A stretch of 64,000 bases of DNA, from assembly GCA_027922465.2 (NCBI GenBank), contig BQMF02000283.1, positions 496,001 through 560,000 of the forward strand, given 5' to 3'. Positions 11,987-24,449 of this stretch are shown in pieces. How positions within the stretch are numbered: position 1 is the first letter of the stretch; each line of letters opens with the position of its first letter. Source of the DNA: Turritopsis dohrnii. Its lineage: Eukaryota > Cnidaria > Hydrozoa > Anthoathecata > Oceaniidae. Below the pieces are notes generated by a model. It saw only the letters and a program-made list of their open reading frames with translations, had not been told where the DNA came from and made no database searches. A program made the position numbers and the translations under genes.

Positions 11987-12678
11987 TAGTCATCGATTTG
12001 ATTTTTACTAGTGAAATCTTTCATAAGTTGGAACGGTCATAGAAAACTCAGATATTTTTAAGCTTGTAGAGCTATGTATTTATTGTTTGTGTATTTATTA
12101 TATATTTTGAATAGAATATCAAATTTTCATATATAACACTAAGTATGTTCTGTATACAGAAATTTTTTCTTTTCCAATTTTCACTTTCAAATACGAAAAT
12201 ATACTCACTATTGTAACGTCTCGGAAGCGAAAAAAAAACCTTTTAAAGAGGACTCTGATCTAGACGATTGTAAACGTTACTGGAATCCATTTAGGAAAAC
12301 TTAATACAGCTTAATCAAAGTTCTGTTTAAACATGTTTTGAGCTAATTAGTGTAACCAACTTCCCTTTTATGCATTTCCTTGTCTCACCATTGCTTATAA
12401 CATATACTTTAATAAAGTTCCCCATACAGTATGAGTCTGAAAAACTGTTATGTAAAATTCAAATTAATTTTAAAACTGAAATATCCTATCGTTACCAAGA
12501 CAACGCACTTATGAACTATTTTTTTTGGTGTAGGAACCATCCATGGTGAAAATTTTTAACATGGGTTCATTTTCTGTTTCCAATGCTCAAAATGAAACTT
12601 TCGTGAAGGGGTTCGCACACGGGAAAGGCGAATTTGATACATTAAACTCGGTAGAATTTTTTACCCGGGTAACCTGTG
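11987..12678. other. No gene seen
   Basis: AT-rich intergenic sequence without recognisable coding or RNA features. Confidence 0.45.
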
Positions 12679-12906
12679 ATTAAATATTACTGAAGTTAAT
12701 TGATGTGGTCAAACATAACGCAATTGCAAACAGTGGTGGTTTAATAGAATTACAATTGGCAAACTGAAACATTTCTAAAAAAACGTCTGATGATTAAATG
12801 TTACTGAGGTCAATTGGTTTGGTCAAACATAAACCAATTCCAAACAGAGGTTGTTTAATAGAATTACGATTGGCCAACTGAAATATTCCTAAGTAAACAT
12901 CTTATG
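12679..12906. repeat. Tandem duplication, two units of about 114 bp
   Basis: The block with GGTCAAACATAA, AATTGCAAACAG, GGTTTAATAGAATTAC and GGCAAACTGAAA is repeated once with about 10 percent divergence. It lies just beyond the 3' side of gene A. Confidence 0.7.
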
Positions 12907-13238
12907 ATCTCTTCATCACAGTGGTTTTTTTCATCAATCTTCAACATATATCTGAAAAAAAAGTAAGCGCAGGTATCATCACTGCGGGAGAGTAAATTAG
13001 GGAAAGTTGTCTCTTCCGAATTTTTATGTTTTTGTATTGTCGTTCTCATGGCGATATTTTAGCAACATTGAGGACAACCTTTAAAATATCTGAAAAGCAA
13101 TCTCATATCTAAATATTCTTAAGAACTTAATAAGTTAAGGTGAAGAAGAAAAATCCCATCAACATCCGCCTTGTACAAGGAGAAACATACGAAAACTTTA
13201 AGCAAAGAAGAATTCTTTTCTACGCAAATGGTTACAAA

Positions 13239-13324
13239 TCAGAAAAAATATAAAGAAATTGTGTCGGTATTTTCTTCTACTTCATTTTCTTCATCTTCCA
13301 TTTCAATAGATTTAATGATATCTC
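13239..13324 (-). other. Conserved downstream exon candidate of gene A
   Basis: A TTTTAG acceptor at 13325-13330 precedes a stretch open in the phase-1 frame, encoding SIEMEDEENE and ending at TGA. The same exon, acceptor and phase occur downstream of genes B, C and D. Spliced from exon 3 (phase 1) it would give an acidic tail. Spliced from the GTAAG at the exon 4 stop it would add only four residues. Which is used cannot be told from sequence. Confidence 0.5.
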
Positions 13325-13726
13325 CTAAAAGACAATCGCTCTACTTAGAGTATCTACAATTAGTCGTACCCATAATTCCGTTATCTCCCTGCAACTCCCA
13401 TAATTCAATGTAAAAATATAACTAAAAACCCCTAATTGGATACTAAACGGTATTTTAGAAATAAAACAGATATGTGCTTGGAAGGCAATTATAGAATTGG
13501 GTTTTGGAAGTAGTAGTATATATTCAGGAGATAACTGAATTATGGGAGCGGCTAATTCAAACTCAATTTTCTATGAATCGGATACGTAAATATATTTAGC
13601 CTGTCCACTCTTGTTTCAAAATATCGTGTTTCATTTACAGGTCAATCGCAGTATTTAGCAATATTAACAGAAGGTGAAACTCCACCTAATGTATAATATC
13701 ATTTGAGATAGTCATCATTATGTTTC

Positions 13727-14518
13727 TTACCCTTTGCTTTTTTTCGGAGCAGCCGCCATAATGGCATCATAAACTTTATCAAAAGCATCTATTATATAAA
13801 AGAATAAAGTTCATGACAGATAACAATGTATGTATTCCACCCTTAGCTAGATATAGAATGGAATAAATAACACTAATACTTAAATAACTACTTAAATATT
13901 TGCAGAATTTGAAAATGAGCTATTACAAAGATTTGAGTTCCACAATTCATAATTTTCCAAGGAACAAAACGTCCAGCGTCTTTTCCAAAAAATGCTTGAT
14001 TACAATCTACGTTTTTGATATTATAACTTACCTTCACTGCGTTCATCAGAAAAAAGTCTTTGAATTACTTCTCGCCAGGCAGCTAAAAGGAAAAAGTTAT
14101 CAGCAAATCGTTTCTATTGAAAGTCAGTCACCTTATCATTTTGTTTGTGAAATTTTTATTTTGCTGCATGTGATATTTCTATAAACATGACTTTTGGTAC
14201 GTCTATATTGATCATTCTCAATATCACATTGTTCAGGTAATGTGTAAATATTCTCTTTAAAATATGGAAATATCTGTATTGACCAATGAAAAGCTCATTG
14301 GTTTTTGAGATTCGTGAAGAACATTACCTTCATCTTGTCTTTGATCACCTTGAAACTGGCCACCATGCATCACTGTAATGATAAAATATTGATGACGCAT
14401 GCGTGTATTTTCCTGATTGCAATTGCTTTACAAACAAGCATCAAAATAATGAAAGCTTACTTTGCATTGAGAAAGCTACGAACACAGTCAACACCAAAAA
14501 TGCTATCAAAGTCTTCAT
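13727..14518 (-). CDS. Secreted short peptide, copy A, four exons
   Basis: Exons are 14461-14518, 14328-14372, 14032-14082 and 13727-13788, all with GT-AG introns; the joins after exons 1-3 are phase 1. Exon 1 encodes the hydrophobic signal peptide MKTLIAFLVLTVFVAFSMQ. Exon 2 gives a Gly/Gln/Asp-rich stretch and is 45 nt here against 51 in the other copies. Exon 3 gives AAWREVIQRLFSDERSE. Exon 4 gives DAFDKVYDAIMAAAPKKSKG and then stop, about 71 aa in all. The product is expected to be secreted, with no cysteines and a lysine-containing tail, so a peptide hormone, toxin-like or antimicrobial role is possible but unproven. I do not recognise the family. The ATG is the first after a TATA box about 80 bp upstream. 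The conserved splice phases and frame argue for a functional gene. Confidence 0.8.
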
Positions 14519-14593
14519 GATTCGTTATTGTCACCGTATTGAAATCAAAATGAGACGAAAATCCAGAATGAAATTCAAGAGTTACAGAACCTC

Positions 14594-14681
14594 TATTTAT
14601 ACTCACAAGACAATCTATTTTGTCTGGAAAGTGCTTGTCCCCATTCCCCTTTTCATCTCCGTGTAAATTACAGTTCCCACA
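14594..14681 (-). promoter_or_regulatory. Promoter of gene A: TATA box and GTGGGAA motif
   Basis: On the minus strand TATAAATA (14594-14601) lies about 75 bp before the ATG. TGTGGGAA (14674-14681) lies about 80 bp further upstream. Both recur at matching spacing in B, C and D. TGTGGGAA matches the core recognised by CSL/RBPJ-type factors; whether it is used is inference. Confidence 0.6.
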
Positions 14682-14869
14682 ATTACACTTTAATCGCATT
14701 CGATTTGCAATCAATGGCACCACCAAATTGTTAATTTTATTGCTTGACTTTTAATTCATTTCTTGCTAATTCAAACAGGAAAAATGTCACAAAATGTCAC
14801 AAATGTTTCACTAGTCAGCCATAAACATTGAGCAAAAACTTGTTGTCATACATTATGAATATTCATTGT

Positions 14870-15650
14870 TTTTTACTGCTAGTCATGGCTTTTAGGTAAT
14901 ATTTTTCAAACTTATGAAAATTATAATGTCACTTCTATGCTAAATCATTTGGTTCAGACATGAATGTTAGCTTTACTTATGATAGCGATCATTAAAATTT
15001 GAAAGGTCACCGAAGCATTCAACCGTGTTTGTATATAAATGTAGTGAACAAACTATAATGCCAGTTTTAAACAGTGGCCAAATGCTGAAGATGATCAAAT
15101 TTTTTTTCCAATTTTTTTTACTAAAATTTTCCAAATAGAAAGTTAGGAAAAGTCATAAAGTTTCAAAACGATACCCTAATATTAGAACGTTACTAACAAA
15201 ACAATCGGCGCTCTAGTCCTAATAGCGTTAAGGTAATTACGTAGAAATTAATGAAAGTTCAAATCAGAAAGATAATTAACTCAACAACTTTACTGTATTC
15301 CTTCCTTTCAGTGGCAACTGTAGCATGTCAGATTTAAGAAAAACAGTTTGGATTCTCATTATATTGAAGGCCTTTTTGAGATAAGACCGCAAGTGAGGGT
15401 CATCGTTGCTTGTTTCATTATTTTTGCACTTCAATAGAACATTCTTGTCTAGTGCAGTTTCATCTACTGCTTCAAATTCACTATTAAACTTAAAATACTG
15501 CAATAATTAAATTTTTGTTTTTCTTCAAACATTGGACATATTCTTTTAAAATAAATTGAAACAAGATGCCTTAACAGGCAAAAGGATTTCTGCCAAAATC
15601 TGCTGAAATATAAAAGGAAAAGCATATGACATATTTGAAAAAGGTTATGT
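14870..15650. other. No gene seen; one unassigned 75-aa frame
   Basis: A minus-strand open stretch at 15276-15503 is hydrophilic and lacks recognisable motifs or splice partners. The rest is AT-rich spacer. Confidence 0.4.
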
Positions 15651-15659
15651 GATTTCCAA

Positions 15660-16000
15660 AATAAAAAATCACATTTCTAATGTATATAATCCCGAGGACA
15701 TTGTCAAAAGATAAGGGACACTATGTGAGACTTAAAGTATACTGCTAATAAACTGGATTACATCTGAATGACATTAAATACTCTTTATTTGGTTGATAAG
15801 AAATAATATCAAGGATATATTGATCCTTTCAGATATCACAATGTATATGCACGTAACTCATAAACTGTAAAAGTTCTGAATTTCTGAATTTGATACTTGG
15901 TGTCAATCTTCCTAGCAGACTTCCTAAATTACAAGCACAAAAATGCATGCAGATTTTGGCCATGCAAAATACATCCACATAGACCAAAACCAACATTATA
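15660..16000 (+). repeat. Dispersed repeat S, copy 1
   Basis: It shares blocks such as TACATCTGAATGACAT, a TTTATTTGG/TTTTGGGAGTA-type stretch, GATCCTTTCAGATAT and GTAACTCATAAACT with copies near 16110-17300, 22970-23270, 23330-23720 and 25920-26340, all in the same direction. No coding frame is conserved. Confidence 0.6.
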
Positions 16001-16109
16001 ACTGTTGTAGTTTGTTTTGATTAGTAATACGGAAAGCACTTACAAACATTCTTGATTTGAGTTATTATTCATGACCTGTTTATAAAAATTTTTGAAGAAA
16101 TTCAAAAAA

Positions 16110-17350
16110 AGGTTGAATGATTTTTACGACATAACATTGCATCTCTGATTTCATATGCACCCAAGGGCATTGCGAAAATATACTTGACACTATGCGAAAC
16201 TTTATTGTATACGTATACAGTGTGTCCACCAGAAAGTGGGCACCTAACTTTTAATAAGCATATCTTTTGTTTTTCGTGCTTGTTTTTTTCAATTTTTATA
16301 TTAACAGAAAGAAAATGTTTTGCTCTTTCTAAATATATGACCCTTCTCATAGAAAAGCCAATTTTTCGGGAAATATAATCGATTTTACCATGAAACCATG
16401 ACATTAAATCAATAACGATCAATTAACGCTTGTTTGAATAGATGTTAACGACTCGAGTAGCATGGGAAATCATAAAAAGCTAAAATATTGTAATAAAGCT
16501 GCGTTTACATAAGGAAAACTTTACGTTTTTACAAGCTTGAAACTTGAAAGTTTCATTTCTAAAACTCTTTTACAAACTTTTAAAAACTTTGAATCGTGCT
16601 TTTTGATGGACGATTTCTACCCAGAAACTGCTGTCTGAAAGCCTGAATAACAGCTACATAACTTTTCGTCTCATGAAACTTTTTTTACCACGAAAGTTCA
16701 CTGCTCGACTGTTAACTGCATAATTGAATGAATTTCATAAAAGTTTGTTTTCTCGCTTATAAAGGTTTTGGAAATGCTTGGGAATATGAAATTATTAAAT
16801 CATAATAAAAAATTTAAGATAAGTTTACACAATGAAAAAAGGTTTGTGTCTTTTCAAAAAATTTCGTGACAAAATTAGCACAACACCAACAACAGTGGTT
16901 GTTTCAACGAAACAAAAGGTTAATTGCTCGTTAAAAGTCTGTTTTATTGATCATTACAAAATTAACAAGCGTATCGAAACAAAAAATACTTAATATTTTT
17001 TAAAATAAAATTTTTATAAATAACAACTTATATTTTTGGAAAGCTCAAAAAAGCCTCTTTCTAACGGTATAAAAACCGCATTGTATTGTTAAAAACTCGA
17101 AAAGTTATTTGTGTTTTAAACAAGGTGCCCACTTTCTCGTGGACACACTGTATACACCACTGATAAACTTAACTACATCTGAATGACATAAAACATTCTT
17201 TATTTTGGGAGTACGAAATAATATTAAGTTTATATTGATTTTTTCGGATATTACAGTGATTACGTATGTAAATCATGTTTTTTAAGCATTTGATATGTAC
17301 CGTCAATCTTCTTAATTACAAATGGAATTATCAATGTTTCAAACACAAAA
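16110..17350 (+). repeat. Dispersed repeat S, copy 2, split by a MITE
   Basis: Left part 16110-16217 and right part 17151-17350 align with the uninterrupted copies at about 23330-23600 and 25970-26240. The gap is exactly the element at 16218-17150. Confidence 0.75.
16218..17150. mobile_element. 933-bp non-autonomous DNA transposon with TATA duplication
   Basis: Terminal repeats begin CAGTGTGTCCACCAGAAAGT and end with the near-perfect complement ACTTTCTCGTGGACACACTG, with about 28 of 30 positions matching. TATA flanks both ends, while empty homologous sites near 23437-23450 and 26080-26095 carry a single ACGTATACACCAC. This proves insertion with duplication of TATA (or TA plus two bases). No transposase ORF is inside. 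Confidence 0.9.
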
Positions 17351-18760
17351 TGTAAACAATAATTTTGATCATTAACAGTTACATATATACTTATATATGT
17401 TCTAAAGCACATACATAACATAATTATATATATAACTGAAAGGAATGTTTTGTATCATGTATCTTTTGAATTTACAGACAGTTGTTTTACAGATGTTTTA
17501 ATTTGCTATTGTGATTAGTCACTCGTAATAAGCGACATTGACAGTATAACTTAAAAACTGATCAAACAATAAAACAAGTAAGTGGTGCAGGGTAGACACA
17601 AATTGTCTATGTTGGAGCTGAAGAGGAAACTAAGCTGAGCCAAAGTATCCAGAGCTTAAAAGCGTAACAGTTCATATACAAAAACGAAGATGTTTTGAAT
17701 TTAGACAGGCTTAAAGAATATCAAAACATTTCTCTATAAAAACAAACAAATAGCTACCTTTTTGACTTTTCTGTTTACAAAACGTTGAAAACTTCTTTTC
17801 AATTAGAAAAAAATGATCACAGTTCAAGATAATTATAAGTTTCTTCTATGAAATTTTTTTTTATCTTCAGATACCCATATCTGTCATTTTCAAGAAACTT
17901 TAGAAAATTTAAAATCGTTTCTACCCTCACATGCGTGGTAAGCATAAGTTTCATGTAAGCGCACACACGAAATTTCGAAAAACCGCTAGGTTTGGACAGC
18001 AGAAAAAAAAAGAAAGAAAAAAAAAGCCGGTTTTAAAGTATTTCTTGCTTTCGCAGAAATCCAATAAATCTGTTGAATCAAAGGCAAGGAATTTCTTAAT
18101 AACATACTTAAGACAAATTGCTGGTTATAGCAAATCAACCTTTTAAGACTTTTAATAATTCCATTAGCACAGCGGAAAAAGTTTTCCTTTTTACAGCTGT
18201 GCTTTCCAAACAAAGAAACAAAGAAACAAACAATGAACCAATGAACCTGGAGTGCAGACAGAAAACACTTAAAGAAAGACAGAGCTAAATAAACATTAAA
18301 TTGGTTTTCATGAATGGTTGCAAAAACATTCGTTCACCTTTTTTAAATTTTTATGTAAAAAAACCCAAACAGTTTACATGCCGTAATTTCGTTTTTGATA
18401 ATTTCAATTCACTGAGATTGATACAATGATACAATGCTGAGAAGTACGATTCAATAAAATGACATAAACAATAGCGTTTTGTCTGAGTACGGAACCGCAC
18501 CGAACATATATCAAAAGCAGAAGTTTGTTTTAACTTGTAGTTCAGGAGAAAAGCATAACGTGATAACCAGAATTTAGTTGAGAAAAGGTTTATTACGTGA
18601 AAGTGCTTACAAAATGCGTTTAATAAAAATGTGAACAAATAGGTTTCGAATAACGTGCAAATCTTCTGTAAGGTGCATGAGTAAATCAACGTTCACTAAA
18701 ATAAAAATATAATTAAGTACATACAATATGCTGACGAATTGAAGCAGAAGTTTGTTGTTT
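17351..18760. other. No gene seen
   Basis: AT-rich. The longest frame (18351-18689 minus, 112 aa) shows no motif. Part of 18040-18190 resembles 57920-58040, and so belongs to the duplicated background. Confidence 0.45.
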
Positions 18761-18769
18761 AACGTGGCT

Positions 18770-19070
18770 AGCCTCACTTAGTTGCTATCACATCTGCTAT
18801 CCAGGAGGGGCCACTGCTTAGGTTGGAGGATGGGAAGTATTTGACACTCTCATGAGTGACACAAATCCAATCAGGGGCCTGTGCTCTTTTGGATGACCTC
18901 CTGCAACATCCGATGGATCTCTACACAGTTTCCTTCACATGACATGGGTCGACCCGACGCTATGGTACATTCACTTACGCATGGTGAATCGCCACCATGG
19001 GGAATTGAACCGAGATCTCTCGCATGAATCAGGAAAGTGACAACCACTATACTACCGAGATAGAACACGA
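18770..19070 (-). mobile_element. tRNA-derived SINE
   Basis: Read on the minus strand, the head is TCGGTAGTATAGTGGTTGTC (A-box) followed by GGTTCAATTCCCC (B-box), very like a tRNA-Asp. The acceptor and T stems do not pair and a body of about 220 bp follows towards 18770, so it is a SINE and not a tRNA gene. Confidence 0.75.
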
Positions 19071-21042
19071 CGTTTAGGGAAAATTAAGCATAAATTTCAC
19101 CATTGATTTCATAAGTTTTCTCTCATGAGGAGTGGGGACTCGGCAAAAGTACAACTGGAAAATGATTCTTGCTGAAATTAGAGCCTAATAAGGGATTCCT
19201 AAAGTAATAGATCACACGAACAGCTATGTTTAATATGATTTATATAAAAGTAAATTATCTGTTTCATGGAAAACCAAATCTTCATTGGACATCCGAGATT
19301 CAAGTTCATTGTTTCTCACTCATTTTTATTTGTCCTATTGCAGCAGCATTTTTCTGCAGCTATATTTCTGAAATGCGGAATTATAGAGCAACATAAAAAG
19401 AACGTCATTAACCATATAAACGTGATTAACCATATGGCATAGTTAATAGACCCATAACGACCGTATAGTAATAAAACATAATCACCTACATAAAAAGAGC
19501 GGAAAAAATTTCCTTTCCAGCAAATAAAACAATGAAAAAATCAACACTAATAAATTTAAAAGTTTTAAATTTTCCAAAGACACCACTGAATTCACACGCT
19601 TCCACTATGCAGCGGCAACAAATAAACGTGTTTTTTTACCAGGACGCGTTCTGAAAATAGCTATCGTCAAAAGATGATTTGAACTGCATATGTATATAAT
19701 GTATATAAGAAATACTTAAAGGCAGCATGTTCTATATTTTGAGTTCAACATGAGTTGAACAAATAAAAGCTAGCTCAGTATATGTTATACTGTATAAAAA
19801 ATCTTTTGCCAAACAAAAATCGAAATGAACAATAACATTATAGAAACGTAATGATATCGAGAAATTTTACAAAAAATGGCAGGAAGAGTTGTTGAACACT
19901 ATTATGACTAATTTTGATCTTTGATTTCACCTTGAGAAGAAGATATTCAAGGAGTTTTAAAGATGTCTCTGGTAGTAAACATACTGAAAACCAAGAAGTT
20001 GATTCCAACAACGGCTAACAGGAAGTAATTTTTCGGAAACTTTCTCCTTCTCAAATGTTTCAAAATTTGGATGAAATACTAAAATATTTCGCAAGTTAAA
20101 CATCAAAACTCTCATAGGGCTGACTTCCGAAATAATTAAAAAAAATTCAAAACATTCAATATAAAAAAAGACAAACCAAATTATGAAAGTACTTTTGGGA
20201 AGTCTTAAAAGTCTGTTTTATTTTTTAGATAGAACAGAACATATTTAATGTATATTGCCGTTAGGCTCTTTCTTCGCCAAAAGCTAGCCTGTTCGAGTCG
20301 ATGTTACTATACCCTAACATCAGTTGGACATTTTAAAGAACAAAAGCCAATTTGGCGGCAACCCCTCCGAAGTGCACATCTCTCTATAGTGAATCCTTTT
20401 TTGAGGTCACAATGGCATTTTATATAGAAAGGTTTCATTGCCTTTCATGAAAAATAACAATTTCACTTTGTTTTTATCCTTAATAAAGACACGTTTGTTT
20501 TCTTGACTAATGAACATTTGCAAGGCATTCCTACTAGGTCGAAATAGGTTGACGTGATTCTAATGGTGTTTGGATCTGGTTAAGGATTTTATTTAGCAAA
20601 ACGTGGAGCTAGAATAGCCAAAACCCTTAGCTTTTAATACAAATAGAAAATAAAATACAAGACTGGCTTCCTCTCGTAATCTCTACTTATTTAGTCCAGA
20701 ATTTTTTAAAACAATATAGCCACGAATTCACTGTGAACTGTATCTTTACGAAAAAGTTCAAGAGCAACTTGTTAGAATTAAAAATCACAAAATGATATTT
20801 ATCACGATTTTGATTATAGTTTCCGCTGTGTTGATTTGCTATATCGAGCAATTGTGCTTAAAAATATAATTAAGTAAGTCTTTACAAGTGATTCAAAACA
20901 TTTACTATAACTTATTTTCACCCGGAAATATGAAAAGGAAACATTTTTCCTGTTTGCATAAGTAAGAAATTAATTAAAAGCCAAGCAATTAAATTATCAA
21001 TTTAATGGTGGCATTGATTGTCGAAAGTGATTAAAGTGTAAT

Positions 21043-21130
21043 TGTGGGAACTGTAATTTATACGGAGATGAAAGGGAAATGGGGACGAGCACTTTCCAGA
21101 TAAAAGTAGATTGCCTTTTGAGTATAAATA
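21043..21130 (+). promoter_or_regulatory. Promoter of gene B: GTGGGAA motif and TATA box
   Basis: TGTGGGAA at 21043-21050 and TATAAATA at 21123-21130, 76 bp before the ATG at 21206. Order and spacing match the other three copies. Confidence 0.6.
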
Positions 21131-21205
21131 GACGTTCTGTAGCTCTTGAATTTCATTCTGTATTTTCGGCTCAGCTTGATTTCAATACGGTGACAATAAC
21201 GAATC

Positions 21206-22137
21206 ATGAAGACTTTGATAGCATTTTTGGTGTTGACTGTGTTCGTAGCATTCACAATGCAAAGTAAGAATACTTAGGTTTAGTCATAAGTTCTATCTAA
21301 GTTAATACTTCTATTAAGTGATTTTTATATGAAAAAGCTCGTTCGTAAAATATGATAACCAGTATTATCAATCAGTAATATACTAACAAACGTTATCATT
21401 ATTTTGTAATTATAGTGATGCATGGTGGCCAGATGGGCGATCATGCTCGTCAAAGACACGATGAAGGTAATGTTCTACAGGAATTCTAAAACCAATGCAC
21501 TTTTCATTAGTAAATACACATGAACTAAACAATATCATATTGAAATCATTTACAAATCATATACAAAAACTTATATACAATTGAAGCATACTTCAAATTA
21601 TAATTGCTAGGAGGAATAACTACAGGAACATAATATGACTGTTGGTTGAAAAATGGCAAGGTGACTGAATGTCAATAGATATGACTTGATAATAATTTTT
21701 TCCTTTTAGCTGCTTGGCGAGAAGTAATTCAAAGTATTTTCTCTGATGAGAAGAATGAAGGTAAGTTATAATATATTGAACGTATATTGTAATCAAGCAG
21801 TTTTTAAAAAAGACACTGGATGTTTTGTTCTTTGCAAGTTGATGACTTGGGGAACTCAAGTGTCTGTAACAGTTCATTTTCAAATTCTGAAAGTAATGTT
21901 TAATAGTTTATTTTGGGAAACAAATTTTCATCGTGTGTATACAGGATTAACTTACATTTAAGCGTTCTAATTGTAAAATAAAGCCTCGAATTTTTCCAAG
22001 ATCAACGTTATTGATATTTAAGAGTTGAATACATACATAATTATCTGTCTTGAAATTTATTCTTTTATATAATAGATACCTTTGATAAAGTTTATGATAC
22101 CATTATGGCGGCTGCTCCGAAAAAAAGCCAAAGGTAA
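21206..22137 (+). CDS. Secreted short peptide, copy B, four exons
   Basis: Exons are 21206-21263, 21416-21466, 21710-21760 and 22076-22137, with phase-1 GT-AG introns between them; total 73 aa. The signal peptide is MKTLIAFLVLTVFVAFTMQ. The mature part is MMHGGQMGDHARQRHDE, then AAWREVIQSIFSDEKNE, then DTFDKVYDTIMAAAPKKSQR. It has no cysteine and mixed charge, with a short predicted amphipathic helix in exon 3 and a basic end. The stop TAA lies inside a strong donor-like GTAAGAA, as in all copies. This is the only plus-strand copy. It is probably secreted by a specific cell type. A function cannot be named, and the family is not one I recognise. Confidence 0.83.
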
Positions 22138-22549
22138 GAAACATAATGATGACTTTCACAAAGCCTGTTTTACATTCGCTGGAGTTTTACTTCCCGTTAA
22201 TATTGCTAAATGCTGCGCATGGGTTTTTTTGAAACAAGAGCGGATGGGCTAAATGTTTATAGGTTGTATGCGCTTCATAGAAAATTGAGAATTAATTGGC
22301 CGCTCCCTTATTTCAGTTATCCCCTAAATATATACCACAAATACCAAAACGCAATTTCCTAATTACCTGCGTTAGGGCTATTTCAAGCACTGTTGCAAAT
22401 AAATGTGAGGGTATCTGTTTGATTCGTGAAACTCAGTTTAATATTCAATTGACAGGTTATTTATTATTTTGTTACAATGAATTATGGAAGTGGTAGGAAG
22501 AGAATGGAATTATGCGGGCGATGTTCTAAGTTAAGTAATTACCTTTTAG

Positions 22550-22641
22550 AGGATTTCATTGAATCTATTGAAATGGAAGATGAAGAGAACCAAGAAGAAG
22601 AAAACACCAACACAATTTGTTTATATTTTTCTAATTTGTAA
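22550..22641 (+). other. Conserved downstream exon candidate of gene B
   Basis: Acceptor TTTTAG ends at 22549. The phase-1 frame reads EDFIESIEMEDEENQ and runs to TAA at 22639-22641. Joining exon 3 to it would replace the basic tail by a strongly acidic one. Joining exon 4 to it instead would end after RGFH. Confidence 0.5.
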
Positions 22642-22969
22642 TCATTTGCGTAGAAAACAATTCTTCTTTGCTTCACATTAGTTTTGGTTTGTTTCCTTTT
22701 AAAAGGTGGATCGTGATGGCATTTTTCTTTCTTCACCTTAACCTATTGAGGTCTTAAGGATATTTAAAGAGATTAACTTTCAGATTTTTTCAAAGTTGTC
22801 TTCAATGCCAATGAAATATCGCCATAAAAATTCCAATACAAAAGAAACAAGTTGCCCATACGGGCAGGAAGATTTCTGCAAAATCAGTTGAAAACTGAAA
22901 ATAAGAAAAATGAAATACTATAATACCATTCTTGAAACTTGAATGGTTGAATTATTTCCTAATTACATT

Positions 22970-23720
22970 CCTAATTACGTGTTTCTCAGGATATTTTGAA
23001 AGCATAAGTGGCACAATGCTAAATTTTATTATAATGTATATATACTGCCATTAAACTGAACGACATGTTTGTTAATACAAAATAATATAAACGATATACG
23101 GATCCTTTCAGATATCTTAATGAGTATGCTCATAACTCATGAACTCAAAATATTTTTCGAAGAACATATAAATTTTGGTCATGTAAAAATACATTCATAT
23201 CGACTAAAATCAACATCAACATACATATGTTAATCAAACTAAAACAGAAATTTCTGATTATGATTAACAATATGGCATGTACTTATATTCTTCATCTAAG
23301 TTGAAATTCATGATCAGATTTAAAACATCTTTCGACAACATAACATTTTACAACATAACATTACATTTCTCTGGTTACATATGCACCCAGCGGCATTGCA
23401 AAACTGTATTTGACACCATGCGAAACTTCATTTCATATACGTATACACCACCGATAAACTTAATTGTATCTGAATGACATAAAACATCCCTTCTTTTGGG
23501 AGTACAAAATCAGCTTATGTTTATATCACACGTGACACAGTGTCACCAGGTGATTACGTACGAAAATCATAAACTTTAAACATTTGATATGTACTATCGA
23601 TCTTCTTAATTACAAACGTAATTCCTAATATTGCAAACACAAAAAGCAAACAAAGATTTTGATCATTTAAAACATAAAGATATATATATGCTATAAACTT
23701 CTAAAAATTACGTAGACGGC
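22970..23720 (+). repeat. Dispersed repeat S, copies 3 and 4 in tandem
   Basis: 22970-23270 and 23330-23720 both match the S repeat. The second copy contains the empty target site of the transposon at 16218. Confidence 0.6.
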
Positions 23721-23959
23721 GTCAACGAAACCCTACTCCAATAGTCAAAGATAAAGCCGCTGTCTAATTAATGTAAACATGGCGTTGTGCAACAGAAGGG
23801 AATAAAGTTTTACTTTTGTTCAGGCAATATAGTTTGATATCATCAATATTTTAGTTTCCAAGTTGTTGGTGAACATTTTAGAAATTATTTGTTAAAAAGC
23901 GTTCTTGTCAAAATGAATATATTTGATATTTTTCAGAGTTTTCAAAATATTATATGACT

Positions 23960-24420
23960 AGTATCCCGTGTAAAAATTATTTACGGGTTTTAATTCTGAA
24001 AGTGACATCTCAAACCTGGTGTCCAAAAATTAAATCACAGTATGATGAACAGAAAGGGTATCAGTGCTGTAAGTACTTTAAACTTTAGAAATAGGAGCGG
24101 AAGATCTTAAACCCATCAAAAATAAAAATATGCGCTGCGTGTGCATCGGCTTTCTTCACTTTGTAAAATAAATGGTATCGATTGAAGATGCAATGCAATG
24201 GTTGCCCGTGATGAAAAATCTAACGTCAATATGAAAAAAAAAAAACACTTCTCACCCTTTTAATTAAGAAACTCTAGGTATTCCAGCTAAACCATTTTTA
24301 GTTCCCTAGCAACACTGGAGTTATGAACAGAAAAACGTTTTAATCGGAAGATCTGACACACATCAAAATATTCATAATACATCTTTCATGATAGTAGTAA
24401 AATCAACTTGTGTGTACAGG
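23960..24420 (-). repeat. Dispersed repeat R, copy 2 (inverted)
   Basis: Aligns in reverse with 1-480: ATCCCGTGTAAAA, GAACAGAAAGGGTATCAG, GAAGATGCAATGCAATGG and CTTCTCACCCTTTTAATTA blocks appear in reversed order. Confidence 0.65.
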
Positions 24421-24449
24421 AAAACAACAATAATGCTGGATAAATAAGC

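Larger units (their letters stand above)
19100..22750 (+). repeat. Segmental duplication carrying gene B, inverted relative to 33000-38400
   Basis: Long stretches match the complement of 33000-38400. Examples are the ACCAGGACGCGTTCTGAAAA block at about 19640 against 38090, the GGCTGACTTCC block at 20120 against 37550, and the gene itself at 21206-22641 against 33096-35015. Insertions present in only one copy include the foldback at 36545. The pair can form a very large inverted repeat. Confidence 0.75.

Noticed and set aside
18351..18689. 112-aa minus-strand frame
   Set aside because: AT-rich composition, no motif, no splice context and no conserved copy.
18990..19066. tRNA-Asp-like sequence as a functional tRNA gene
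   Set aside because: A and B boxes are present but acceptor and T stems do not pair, and a SINE body is attached.
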